Below are positions 53,421 to 63,215 of a DNA stretch of 64,000 nt, one piece after another. Under the pieces are notes generated by a model. The model was given only the letters and a program-made list of their open reading frames with translations, was not told the DNA's origin and made no database searches. A program made the position numbers and the translations under genes. This DNA comes from Glandiceps talaboti (Eukaryota > Hemichordata > Enteropneusta > Spengelidae). The DNA lies in assembly GCF_964340395.1 (NCBI RefSeq), contig NC_135556.1:16213642-16277641 (forward strand), written 5' to 3'. The first letter of the stretch is position 1. Each line of letters begins with the position of its first letter.

Positions 53421-55100
53421 TTTATGTATGTATGTATGTATGTATGTATGTATGTATGTATGTATGTATGTATGTATGTATGATAAACAGGTGTTTTACT
53501 GTTACATGATACTTTTAGCTGAATTTGTGCTCTCTCAAGATTACTCTCAAGTTTCATTTTTCAATTCTAGAATGTTGATTTTTGTGTATGCAAAATATAC
53601 ATCTAATACAAGTAAATCAATAAATTTATAACTAATATCAAGCATGTGATTTCTGGGACCCAAAAGCAACATCGGGTGAAAATGAGAAGACATTTTGTAA
53701 GGTATATAAAACTTCTTGTGGAGATGTGTATGTTGTCTGACAGTCTGAGTTCTGTCAGTATTCTCTGCATTAGACTTTTGTTAATATGTATATTCTTGTA
53801 TGTTTCACTTGAAGGACCGTAAACGACAGTTTGAACTAACCAAATTGTCAAGGAAAAATGAACTACAGCAGAATATGTTGAAAAGAAAAGCAGAGGAGGT
53901 GAGTGTTATCCATGTCTTTTTTATGGTCTGTCAACCTGATTTCAAATAAAGCTTTGGCTGCAGACATATAACAGTTTTTGTCAATAACCCATTCCTCATG
54001 GAAAAAGAATATGTTAACATCACCTGTCTGGTTCCATTGTACAAAAACCTAGCCAGTAACCTGGAACGCTCACACCAATCTTTGTATCTGACTGAGTGGA
54101 AAATTACACGAGACAGGAAAGACTTTTTCTCCAAGTGGAATTATGCAGATAAGGCTAATTCAAAGTGATGTTCAAAACTTCGGATGAGTGAGAGTTTATA
54201 CAGTGATCGCAACACCACGCATCATGTTCATCATCATCAAACAAAAACCACTTCTGCTGAAGAGCACTGAACTTTGACCTGTCTACAATGTTTGTATTCT
54301 TTTTGAGTTCAGTTTATACATGTGAACAAATTCAACATTTATCATTGCAGGCAGCTGCAGCTAATAAGAGACTTAAGGAAGCAATGCTGAAACAGAAAGC
54401 AGCCAGTGATAAACGTGAAGAATCCTTTGCACAGAGTGATATGCAAGGTGTAGGGCAACGAGTTAGAGTAAGTCACCATTGTCATTGATGTTGATGTGTG
54501 TTCCTTGTATAAATATGAAACACCCAGTTGCAGCTCACAAATAGACAATGTCTGTGTTATTTCTAGAAAACCAATATTTGGCTTTCAACCCTGAATAATT
54601 TATTGATTTCTTCACAGAATTGGCTAGGGAGTGAACTAGAGGTGTTAGTCAGTATGGGTGAAGCTAGACATCACCTGCAGAGTCTTTTATCTGATAGGAA
54701 AGTAATTTCACAGCAGCTGGCTGAACTACAATGTGATGGTGAACCTCCCAAGGTGAGAATCAAAATAATCAATATCAGTGACAGTCTAATAATTGGGATG
54801 ATTGTATTCTTACTGTGTTACAGAACAGCCATGTGTTGCCACTCTAATCTACTATATACAGTTGATGACATAATTGTAATGACTAAAGTTGACATGCTTA
54901 CTTTGATTTTTAGAAAAAGGCTCTGAATGCAACGTTTACATGTGAGGATGATGAAGAAGATGGTGATGGAGAGGATGAAGAGAAGAAACAAAAGATCAGT
55001 TCATTGAAACAAGAACTTCAACTCAGGTTTGTCAATAAACCATAACCTTCGTTCCTACTCTAATTCACAGATTATTAACCCTCAACAGGTACAACCTGCA

Positions 55101-55133
<33 letters not shown>

Positions 55134-58100
55134 CTCAACAGACACAACCAGCAAGGGAGCCTCAACAGGCACAACGTACAAGGGACCCTCAACAGACACA
55201 ACCAGCAATGGAGCCTCAACTGGCACAACCAGCAATGGAGCCTCAACAGACACAACCAGCAATGGAGCCTCAACAGGCACAACCTGCAAGGGGCCCAAAC
55301 AATACAACCTGCAGGGGACTGTAGAAATGACCTGTGTCTGTCCATTCATCCAACCATCTGTCTGTACATCAAATATGCTAGAATAACATTGTTTACTACA
55401 TTTAATGAGGGGGTAGTAAACAAGTATACAGTAGTTTGTTATTACACAAGTTATCAACACTGCGTCTAGTTGTAACTTTCTGACTCATATCTCTACCTTT
55501 CATTACAGGAGTGCCCAGATAGCTGATCTACAGCACAGAGTTATGGACGCTGATCAAGGTAGTTCTTTCAACATCTTGTGTTCAATATATTGTCATTTGT
55601 TTGACAAATTCCAGTATAGAAAAATGATCTATTCAAAATGTAGCATAGAAAATCTAAAGTCAGCTTTCAGTACAAGAAAACATGCATTGAATAGCAAGCT
55701 TTGTCACTTTAGTTTTTAACCAAATTTGTCTTCTTGTGACAGGAGAGAAAGCCAAACATCGATGGAGCAACATCCGTTCCATAGTGGAAGCAAAGTGTGG
55801 TCTCAAATGGTTGTTTAATAGCGTAAGTCAAGTATATATATTTTGTGTGGTGTATCTTCTCATTACCCACAACTAAAATTTTCAATAAAACCATAGCTGA
55901 TTAATTTGTCCACTATAGTGTTTATTTATCAAATTGTCCATGTAAACACCTTTGTGGACAAACGTAAATCTGGAATGGCGGGCTTTTTGTTCACTGTTAC
56001 CATTATTTTGAATTGAATTCTCCTTTGCATGACATCAAGTTTTAGTCTTGGTAACCCACTTCTACATCAAGATGAAAACATGAACATAGAAAATAAACAA
56101 CAATGTAAGAAGAAATGAAGGTATTAAATCAAACTGAACAACTAAGTGACCACTACATCATAATTTAGAAAGATGTGAAATAAACAAATGTTACTGGAAA
56201 TCTCATCAAATATTTATCAAAGTTACATGGTATGGAAATCTCTACAAGTTTTACCAGCTCCCTCCCCCCCCCTACATACATACATACCTTAGTAAACACA
56301 CTGTTTCTATCTTACAGCTTGTAGATTGCAAAGTGCAGCAATCTGTGAAAGACAGTGAATTTAAGGACAGTGAGTCGGCACAGAAAGAGGCAAGACAAGA
56401 ATTGGAAGACATGAAGAATGAATTACTACAGTACAGATTACAACATCAGCAGGAAATCACAGAGTTGCAGGCTGGTCATGAAGGAAAGGTAAATTAAATA
56501 AAAAAATTTACCTGGTAATTTTCCCTTACACGCTACATAACAAATTGTCTTACATTCTTAGTTTGCTCATACCTTTCTACATGTATTTCTGAGTACTTAT
56601 CATCATCCACCCTATCCCCCTCCCATTCACTAAATGCAACAATTACAAAAACCACCCTTCTCACAGAATTGCCTGTTTGAAATACAGGGAATATATTTGT
56701 GTGATCAAACCTGAAATGTTGCTAATATTGACATGTTATTTGTATGTTATTGTCTGTTTTGAAAATTTAAAGGCTCAAACTATTTCCAGAAAGCCGAGAA
56801 AAATAGTTGCTACTTAACCTGACGAGGGGTAATATGATGTCTACTCACTAGTGCCTGAATAAGGCCAGGCAATAAGTATTGTATAACACATCACATTTTT
56901 CAGGCACATATTCTTTCCACAGTCAAAACAAAATCCCTGATAACACTTCCATACTACATGAATATTGCCCGAGGGAAAATAGTGTGACTAGTAACCCTAT
57001 ATGCAAATTGAGGTCACTATGAATCAATAGTCCATACCATGTTAAACGATCTATTAAGCCAATCAGTGTTGGTTATATGAAAACTATGTGATATAAAATG
57101 AACCATTACAAATCAGAATGAATAGTGCTACAGAGAGAGAGAGCAGAATCTGGTATATAACTTGGCCTAGATAGATGTATATACTAGTACTTCCTGACAG
57201 ATATATATTATCTTTAGAATCATACAGGTCTATATTTTATGTTTTTTGTTATTTTCTTCATCAGGTATTGTATTTGTTGAAAGAGTTGCAGGGCCATGGA
57301 TCCAATTCACCAAGGGACAGTGACAATACTACAGTCATCAAATTAAAAGAAAGACTCAAATTCCAGGTAATTAACCCACACACCTTCATACACACTTTAA
57401 GTTTACTAGGAATCCTTTCGACTAATGCTGTTTTACAAAGTGCCATCATCATCAAACCATTGTTAATGGTTTCAGTTTTACCTAAATGTTGAAGCTGTAA
57501 GTTATTGTAAACAATTAAGTTGTCTACCTATTGCATATAACTAAATACACTCCACCAATCCTACTTTATGGTAACATTGGATGACTCTATACATTATACA
57601 TCTCCATTGCCTTCCTACCCTAGGAAAGCCAAATTGCTGATCTGAATGACGTGCATGAACAGTTGCAAGAGAAAACACAAGAGGTAGAAGTTTTGAAAAA
57701 GGTTGGTATCATTGTCGGTATATCATTGATATAATATCTCACTCTGTGTACCATGTACTGTCAAGATATATAGCTTTAGTCTAGAGTCTATTGTCAGGAC
57801 AGCTTTACATGGTGTAGATGAGAGGACATATTACATGTACCACTGTTTAGAAACAATAACATGAAATGACAACATACCAGTGATATCAACTCATAGCCTG
57901 CCAACTTCCATGCACTGGCCCCATTTTTTTCCAATTTTTAAAAGCAGTTCACACAAAGTATTACTAAAACTTACATTGTAAAAAAATGATGCTGTGACAG
58001 TACATGCATTTTTGGTTAATAGTACGACTATGTCATTGATTTCACTGGATATCAATAATAATAATTTATTTCTTATAAAAGAGCGCACTACACTGCGTCT

Positions 58101-60156
58101 CAGTGCGCTTTCCATAACAATACACAGACTGGAATTTTAAAATACAGATGTAACTTGAAACTATACAAAATATGTGTAATACGCTAGTAAAATAGATAAA
58201 TGTTTGAATAAGAAAATAATGCTAATAAAAACAATGCTTACTTAAAAAGGGCGAAATTTAAGGTTGATGTAAAAAGAAAAACTGCAAAATTCAATAAAAA
58301 TGTCAAGATAGAATAATTTTTTGTATGAAGTACATAATCACAGTTTTACAGTCAAAACATCTATAACATTCAAATAAACATGGCTGAATTGAACTTGTAT
58401 TCAAAATAGCACTATCAGTTTGAGTTGTATGCAAATGAAGTAGTTCATGCCCTGATCATCTTGCGTTATTCCATGTATACCTTTTTAGTAAACAGCAGAA
58501 TAAACACAGGTCTATACATTCTTTCACAGCAATTAGCTGTTGCTCACTACCAAGGAAAGAAAATGTCTCTGCTACCCACATTAGCTGAGTCTTCAAACGT
58601 GGTGAAACAAACCAAGGTAAGATTTGTCATCAATACAAACAAGTACTACCAAACCAGAGTGACTGTAGAGTTTCAATTAGGTGACACAATGTTTTTTTTT
58701 TACATCTAGCAAGCGTTTTTTGTTACGAATTACAGACACAATGTACAGGCATGATAGTGTGCATGCACATGAAATGTTACATGTTATCTCACTGTGAACA
58801 CAAATAAACAGTTTTGTGTGTAAATCTTCCTTGTTTCATCCAATGGTGATGTTGATTTGTGTTCACAGCCAGATAAGGTGTATCATTGTATTTGTGTGCA
58901 TGCTATGAGTGTCTCCATTTTGTTTTGTGTAATTTAGCCTTGTGTAGGACATACAAAACCTTGTGCTGACTAATTGAAACTCTATAGTCACTCTGATTTG
59001 GTAACAATACTAAGGTTAGAATGATTGCTATATTCCTTCATTTGTTACATACGACACTGGTATTGTAATCCAGCATTCAGCTTACTAAAGATAGACACAA
59101 ACTAAAACTATTGTTCTTCTATGTGATAGATTACACAAGTGGGTGATAGCTGTTCCTCTGTTGTGTGATTCTAATCACCCTGTGATCAAGATAGTGTAAA
59201 CATTGGAAGTACTAAAACAGTACATTGCAAGATCATGCAACTCTGTCAATAAATTCTGTGACGCCTCCCTACTGAGACTGTAAACCAACATCCATTCAAT
59301 AGCTTATGACTTCCATCAACATGTTGCGACAAAAGTTTTAGTTTTGTGTCTATCTTAGAAAACCGAAGCCTCAACTACCAGGGTAATGTTAACTTTACAA
59401 CTTTTCATAAAGTGACTTCCCTGACAAGATTACATGTAAAAAGAACCAGCTGCCGTTAAGTATCGATCACCTATTAAGATCAATGAAGGTAACTAGAATT
59501 AAAATAGTGTTCCACCTTGGCATTGATGACTTTATTTACTAATGGGTACTGTAGACTGCAACTAAACCCCAATCTTTACTTACAAATTGTTACTGTAGCC
59601 TGCCACTTTGAAACCGAAAAACAGGAAGGAAGCTCTGGCAGATATCTTTGAAAGTGAGGAAGAGGATAGTTTCCTTGATGATTCTGGCTCTGATTGGGAT
59701 GATAATGACAGTGACTCATCTTGGTGTGAGACACCTATTAAGAGGAAGAGATCTCAGCTACTTAGGAGGAAACCCAACCTGTCACTTCCAAAGGTAAGAA
59801 ATGACATCACATGTTCTGTATAGGTGCCCAGCAAAGTATACAACCATTGATGAACTTATCTAGTGTTTGTTTCTATCTATATAACAGTTTATTGGTGATG
59901 AGTGTTAGATAGTTTCGATGGCAAGGGTATGTTTTATCGGTCTACACACGATCAGTTTGTTGGTTTGTACAGAGTGTGAACCAATAAAGTGTACTTGGTG
60001 TTGCCAAGTGCCCACCACTGGTAAACTGTTGGGCAGTCCAGAAGCAAACCTGACAAAAGATTCATAGTTGATGTACATTGTATTCATTGTAAATCAGACA
60101 CACAGACAGACACACGGACGGACGGAAACAGACACACACACACACACACACACGCA

Positions 60157-60206
<50 letters not shown>

Positions 60207-60705
60207 TACATACATACATACATACATACATACATACATACACACATACATACATACATACATACATACATACATACATACACACATACATACACACATG
60301 CATTTAAACTAACACAGTATGTACCTGTTCTATCAGAGCTATCTGTCAAATTCAACTTTGGATGATGAAAAAAATGTTGTTGTTTTTTTATCCTTAGGGT
60401 GGCTGTACCTGCAAAGGAAACTGCAATAAACGTTGTGGATGTGTAAAGAACTCCAAGGGATGTTCTGCAGCAACTTGTAGATGTGATGAAACCAAATGTA
60501 GCAATAGGAAAGAAAATGACTCCCTTGAGGAGACCATGGAGGTATGTATGGTTTACTGATATAAGTAGTTGGATAGAGAATGTAAGAAGTAATCCCATAT
60601 TTCACTTTTTATCTGACCATGAACAAGCACCAATGTAGAAAAAACACTGTGCTGTGGTTATCAGAAGTCTCATTTTATAAGTAACATAGAATGTTTTAAA
60701 AGCAA

Positions 60706-60754
<49 letters not shown>

Positions 60755-60765
60755 AGGTGATTGTT

Positions 60766-60805
<40 letters not shown>

Positions 60806-61461
60806 TGTGCACTTGTGTGTACATGTATATAATGACATAATGATGCAAAGCAAATCATGTTATCTATGAACTTTCTAAAGATAACCACAAATCACTAATT
60901 AAATATTCACTTGACTTCATTTAAAATTACTGCAGTCATCAAGTCAGTATCAGAATTAGTTGATAGCCCTCACACCCCATCTACAGTTAAAAACTTTCTA
61001 TAAGTTGGTGTTGAGATACATAAATTTACATATCAAATTTTTCTGTCCTCTGTTATTCACTCCAGTCCAACAGATCGGATATTTCTGAATCACAAAGTGA
61101 GCAGTCAACAATACTGGAAGCTGAAAACACAACTGACAATTCCATGGGACTGAATTCCACATTTGTCAAGAGTCCAGATCTAGAGGAGAACTCCTCTGAA
61201 CCAACTAAAAAAGTACTCAAAGATTCCAACACCGCAACTGGAAAGAACACTTCACAAAGCAAACCTACAACGAAGCTCAAATCTCAAAAGTCAGATTCCA
61301 GTGTGTTCAAGAAACCACTCTCCCATCCTCTGTGGAATGCACCGATGACTAAGAGACCAAGAGCTGATATTACTAGTAACAGTGGTATCATCACGAAGAA
61401 GAAGAGACTTCTGAATTCAGCTGAGACTTCTTACTTTAAATCACCAGTCATAAAGGACTAA
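43584..61461 (+). CDS. KIF4: Chromosome-associated kinesin KIF4, complete coding region (28 exons)
   Basis: Plus-end-directed chromokinesin of the kinesin-4 family. In animals KIF4 binds chromatin and PRC1 and controls midzone microtubule length. I joined 28 exons, all GT-AG and phase-consistent: 43584-43821, 44301-44494, 45449-45532, 45932-46098, 46869-46963, 47210-47329, 47782-47957, 48154-48209, 48602-48650, 49026-49103, 49787-49954, 50933-51163, 51769-51872, 52416-52560, 53107-53217, 53815-53898, 54351-54467, 54618-54752, 54914-55026, 55509-55558, 55743-55822, 56318-56488, 57265-57366, 57624-57701, 58530-58616, 59599-59793, 60398-60541, 61066-61461. They sum to 3,768 nt, giving 1,255 residues plus TAA; human KIF4A is 1,232. 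The order is motor (about 8-340), neck and long coiled coil (350-1010), acidic and basic linker, Cys-rich domain (1077-1124) and basic tail. The ATG at 43584 opens the conserved VRVALRARP strand and lies 12 nt after an acceptor (43571), so a leader exon is expected upstream. No frameshift or stop interrupts the model. Not known: alternative splicing. Confidence 0.96.
46207..46418. mobile_element. 212-bp MITE, family B copy 1 (KIF4 intron 4)
   Basis: The ends GTCTTGTTGTTGATCTTGTG and CTCGTGAGATCTGCCACAAGAC form about 22-bp imperfect terminal inverted repeats. The body is roughly 80% identical by eye to the copy at 49224-49435 and the lengths are the same. No open frame. Confidence 0.75.
48154..58616 (+). 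CDS. KIF4: KIF4 coiled-coil stalk, coding exons 8-25
   Basis: Eighteen small exons (49-231 nt) encode about 650 residues rich in Glu, Lys, Gln and Leu with heptad-like spacing, as in the KIF4 stalk. Recognisable family blocks include [18 protein letters not shown] (exon 14), [19 protein letters not shown] (exon 15), [16 protein letters not shown] (exon 17), [20 protein letters not shown] (exon 18) and RSAQIADLQ (exons 19-20). Exon 12 has an acidic insert ([19 protein letters not shown]) and exon 19 another ([13 protein letters not shown]), both probable unstructured breaks in the coil. Exon 15 is followed directly by a GTAT microsatellite that supplies its donor site. Introns here contain most of the MITEs and foldbacks in the gene. 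Confidence 0.93.
49224..49435. mobile_element. 212-bp MITE, family B copy 2 (KIF4 intron 10)
   Basis: The ends GTCTCGTTGCAGATGTCACG and ATCGTGAGATCTGCCATGAGAC are terminal inverted repeats. It shares ATGCCTAGCAACAACGGTTG and GATGTTGAGAACAATAGTGT with copy 1, in the same orientation. A run of A follows the 3' end and TTTT precedes the 5' end, which may be part of the inverted repeat or of a target site. Confidence 0.75.
50028..50333. mobile_element. Nested foldback element in KIF4 intron 11
   Basis: Positions 50028-50280 form one near-perfect palindrome of about 253 bp with arms of about 115 bp. Its outer tip is ATTAGGTTTTCATG, its inner stem GTGCCCTGTCACTT (50133-50146) against AAGTGACAGGGCAC (50162-50175), and its loop is 15 nt. 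Directly after it, 50281-50325 is an inverted copy of the whole central hairpin. The low divergence between arms suggests recent origin or gene conversion. Confidence 0.85.
50617..50886. mobile_element. ~270-bp MITE, family A copy 1 (KIF4 intron 11)
   Basis: It shares the internal blocks GGGTGATAGCAGTTCCTCTG, TAATCACCCTGTGATCA and CACCTCCCTACTGAGACT with two other copies. Its terminal inverted repeats are the most worn of the three (left AAACTAAATCTATTG, right ACAATAGTTTTAGTTTGTG). It lies about 280 bp after the foldback at 50028. Confidence 0.75.
51971..52246. mobile_element. 276-bp MITE, family A copy 2 (KIF4 intron 13)
   Basis: The left end CTAAGATAGATGCAAACTAA and the right end TTAGTTTGTGTCTATCTTAG give about 29-bp inverted repeats. 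A weaker symmetry extends about 15 bp further on both sides (CCTTCGGTGTA against AAAACCAAAGG). Same orientation as the other two copies. Confidence 0.8.
53218..53480 (+). repeat. (GTAT)n microsatellite forming the exon-15 donor of KIF4
   Basis: About 260 bp of GTAT units with a few interruptions begins at the first base of intron 15. The 5' splice site is AAG/GTATGT, meaning the donor bases are themselves the first repeat units. Further GTATGT donors lie every 4 nt downstream. Confidence 0.95.
55071..55320 (+). repeat. G33 homopolymer plus 27-bp minisatellite in KIF4 intron 19
   Basis: A run of 33 G (55101-55133) is followed by about seven 27-nt units of the CTCAACAGACACAACCAGCA + AKGGAGC type. 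The plus frame stays open because the unit length is a multiple of three, but the frame leaving exon 19 hits TAA within 24 nt, so it is not a coding extension. The G-run may form quadruplexes and its length may be unreliable. Confidence 0.85.
58045..58115 (-). mobile_element. L2/SINE-like 3' end in KIF4 intron 24
   Basis: On the minus strand AAGCGCACTGAGACGC, GTGCGCTC, TTATAAGAAATAAATT and an (ATT)n run resemble an L2/SINE terminus with a trinucleotide tail. A short remnant only. Confidence 0.4.
59085..59358. mobile_element. 274-bp MITE, family A copy 3 (KIF4 intron 25)
   Basis: The left end CTAAAGATAGACACAAACTA and the right end TAGTTTTGTGTCTATCTTAG form near-perfect inverted repeats about 29 bp long. 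The internal blocks are those of copies 1 and 2. No coding capacity. Confidence 0.8.
59599..61461 (+). CDS. KIF4: KIF4 tail: acidic/basic linker, Cys-rich domain and C-terminus, exons 26-28
   Basis: Exon 26 (residues 1012-1076) is acidic ([19 protein letters not shown]) and then strongly basic ([12 protein letters not shown]), a likely nuclear-localisation signal. Exon 27 (1077-1124) is the cysteine-rich domain with nine Cys in the order CxC-CxxxCxC-C-CxC-C, matching the KIF4 domain reported to bind an iron-sulfur cluster and to be needed for chromosome association. Exon 28 (1125-1255) is a Ser/Thr/Lys-rich tail ending [10 protein letters not shown], likely disordered, with another basic patch (KKKRLL). 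The stop is TAA at 61459-61461. Exon 28 was assigned from its acceptor (TCCAG at 61061-61065), matching phase and the KIF4-like final residues. Confidence 0.93.
60098..60298. repeat. (CA)n-(CATA)n microsatellite in KIF4 intron 26
   Basis: ACACACAC with a GCAC block, then CATA units; it lies 100 nt before the Cys-rich exon. Confidence 0.95.
60706..60800. repeat. Two (TG)n runs in KIF4 intron 27
   Basis: Two TG runs separated by AGAAGGTGATTGTTTGTT. Confidence 0.95.
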
Positions 61462-61569
61462 ATATTGGGAGTGAAACAAGACTTCACTTTGTGTAACGGA
61501 TAACTTATTACTGTAGTGGCAAGCTGATCCACGGTATTGGCTCTAGACGAAGTTAACTTTCATGTCTTG

Positions 61570-61810
61570 ATTACAACCCATAACACTCAAGTAAAGCACT
61601 TTCTGTATGTGCTAAACTCGTTTATAGCATTCATATCAAGTGTAAAAGTATACTCTTTCAATTGGTTTATTTACAAGCCTAGCATGTGGCCTTTCTAATG
61701 TGGTCAATTAGTAAATGAAACAGTATACTTTTATACTTGATATGGATGCTATAAGCAACTGTGGTACATACAGAAAATGCTTTACTTTGGTGTTATGGGT
61801 TGTAATAACA
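61570..61810. repeat. Large inverted repeat in the KIF4 3' region (arms ~90 bp)
   Basis: The left arm 61570-61660 (TTACAACCCATAACACTCAA ... AAAAGTATACT) and the right arm 61710-61810 (AGTATACTTTTATACTTGAT ... GTTATGGGTTGTAA) are reverse complements at roughly 85% by eye. It starts about 110 nt after the KIF4 stop. If the 3' UTR runs through it, the mRNA would carry a long hairpin. Confidence 0.75.
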
Positions 61811-61924
61811 TGGAACATCATTGACATTTCATGGCCTGAACTGTGATCCCAACACTCTGTAAACTTTACGTTGGATGTGTAGAGGTTAGACGGTATTATG
61901 AACCTCTTCATTAGAAAATTACAG

Positions 61925-62265
61925 CCCATTTCAACTTACCGTTCACTGGCTCTGTTTGATACAACCACGCAGAAACCAATCAGAAACTGCACATGCTACA
62001 CTTTTAATATAGCAAGATTGAATGAATATAGTTTCGTGCAATATTTTGTCAAAATAAAAATGAACTAATGTAATGTGCTACCATGAAGACCTGGGATGCA
62101 GACGTCAAAATATTGGTACTCACATGTCCGTGTTTAGTTGCAGTACATCTAAATGGCTTATTTCATTTGGACAAAATGTAGCAAGAACTTGCTATCTTAG
62201 CGTAGGATATGCAGCTTCTGATTGAGTTCATTGTATCAAACAGAACTGCTGAACAGTAACTTGAA
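61925..62265. repeat. Second inverted repeat downstream of KIF4, related to 36.78-37.09 kb
   Basis: The left arm about 61930-62050 and the right arm about 62140-62265 are reverse complements (shared blocks TCTGTTTGATACAA, ATAGCAAG, ATTTTGTC). The right arm also matches 36935-37080 in direct orientation (TTTATTTCATTTAGACTAAA, TGTATCAAACAGAACCGC), so this is a dispersed foldback family. Confidence 0.6.
62053..62058 (+). terminator. KIF4: First AATAAA after the KIF4 stop
   Basis: The hexamer AATAAA occurs 592 nt after the stop codon. Many more AATAAA copies follow inside the 121-bp tandem repeats (62.6-63.2 kb), so the true cleavage site could be farther downstream. Confidence 0.4.
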
Positions 62266-62589
62266 CGGTAGTACAGATTTCAGTACCGTATGCATAATCA
62301 TTGTGGTGTGTGAGTACAGAACAATTTGCAGTAAACGCGCACATTTTTCCTTGCTGTCATCTTATAGCTTGATTTGTCTTCTATGTGTTTACCCACAACT
62401 AGAAAGAAATGTCATCTAAGCTGAATATTTGATTTCTTTAGTTTATACTGTGTATGTCCAAGTTTTGTAAATAATATTGGTGTCAATGACATTTGTGCTT
62501 ATGTATTTAAATTAGTGGTTTAGTAGTATAGAGTGAGTGCACAAACAGTGTACATGTAATTATTTCAGTGAAGCAAGTCATTTTACATT

Positions 62590-63210
62590 TCCAATAATTA
62601 ATAAACAACAACAAAGTTACTGCCTTGAAAATAAACACAAAAAACATAGATACTGCCATGAATCAAGTTGTTTTTACAGTTCCAGTAATAAACAATTGGT
62701 TGTATAACACATTAAACTGCTTGAATCTAGTTGTTACAACCACAAGTACATTTCAACAACAATAACAACACTGCCTTGAAAATAAACAACTTTGAATGAC
62801 AGATGCTGCACTGAATTAAGGTTTACTTTTCCAGTAATAAACAACAACATAACTGCCTTGAATTAAATTGTTGTACATTTCAACAACAATAACACTGCCT
62901 TGAAAATAAACAACTTTGAATGATAGATACTGCACTGAATCAAGTTGTACTTTTCCAGTAATAAACAACATAACTGCCTTGAATCAAACTGTTGTACATT
63001 TCAACAACAATAACACTGCCTTGAAAAAAAACAACTTTGAATGATAGATACTGCACTGAATCAAGTTGTACTTTTCCAGTAATAAACAACACAACTGCCT
63101 TGAATCAAATTGTTGTACATTTCAACAACAATAACACTGCCTTGAAAATAAACAACTTTGAATGATAGATACTGCACTGAATCAAGCTGTACTTTTCCAG
63201 TCATAAAAAA
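62590..63210 (+). repeat. 121-bp tandem repeat, about five copies
   Basis: The unit contains GATACTGCACTGAATCAAG, CTTTTCCAGTAATAAACAAC and CACTGCCTTGAAAATAAACA. Repeat starts at 62926, 63047 and 63168 give a period of exactly 121; the two upstream units are more divergent (spacing 123 and 153). Each unit brings up to two AATAAA hexamers. Confidence 0.85.
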
Positions 63211-63215
63211 ATAAA

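Noticed and set aside
55029-55469. 146-codon frame over the G-run and minisatellite as an alternative KIF4 exon
   Set aside because: The frame leaving exon 19 (end 55026) meets TAA almost at once, and the normal exon 20 at 55509 restores the KIF4 alignment exactly. The open frame comes from the 27-nt period.
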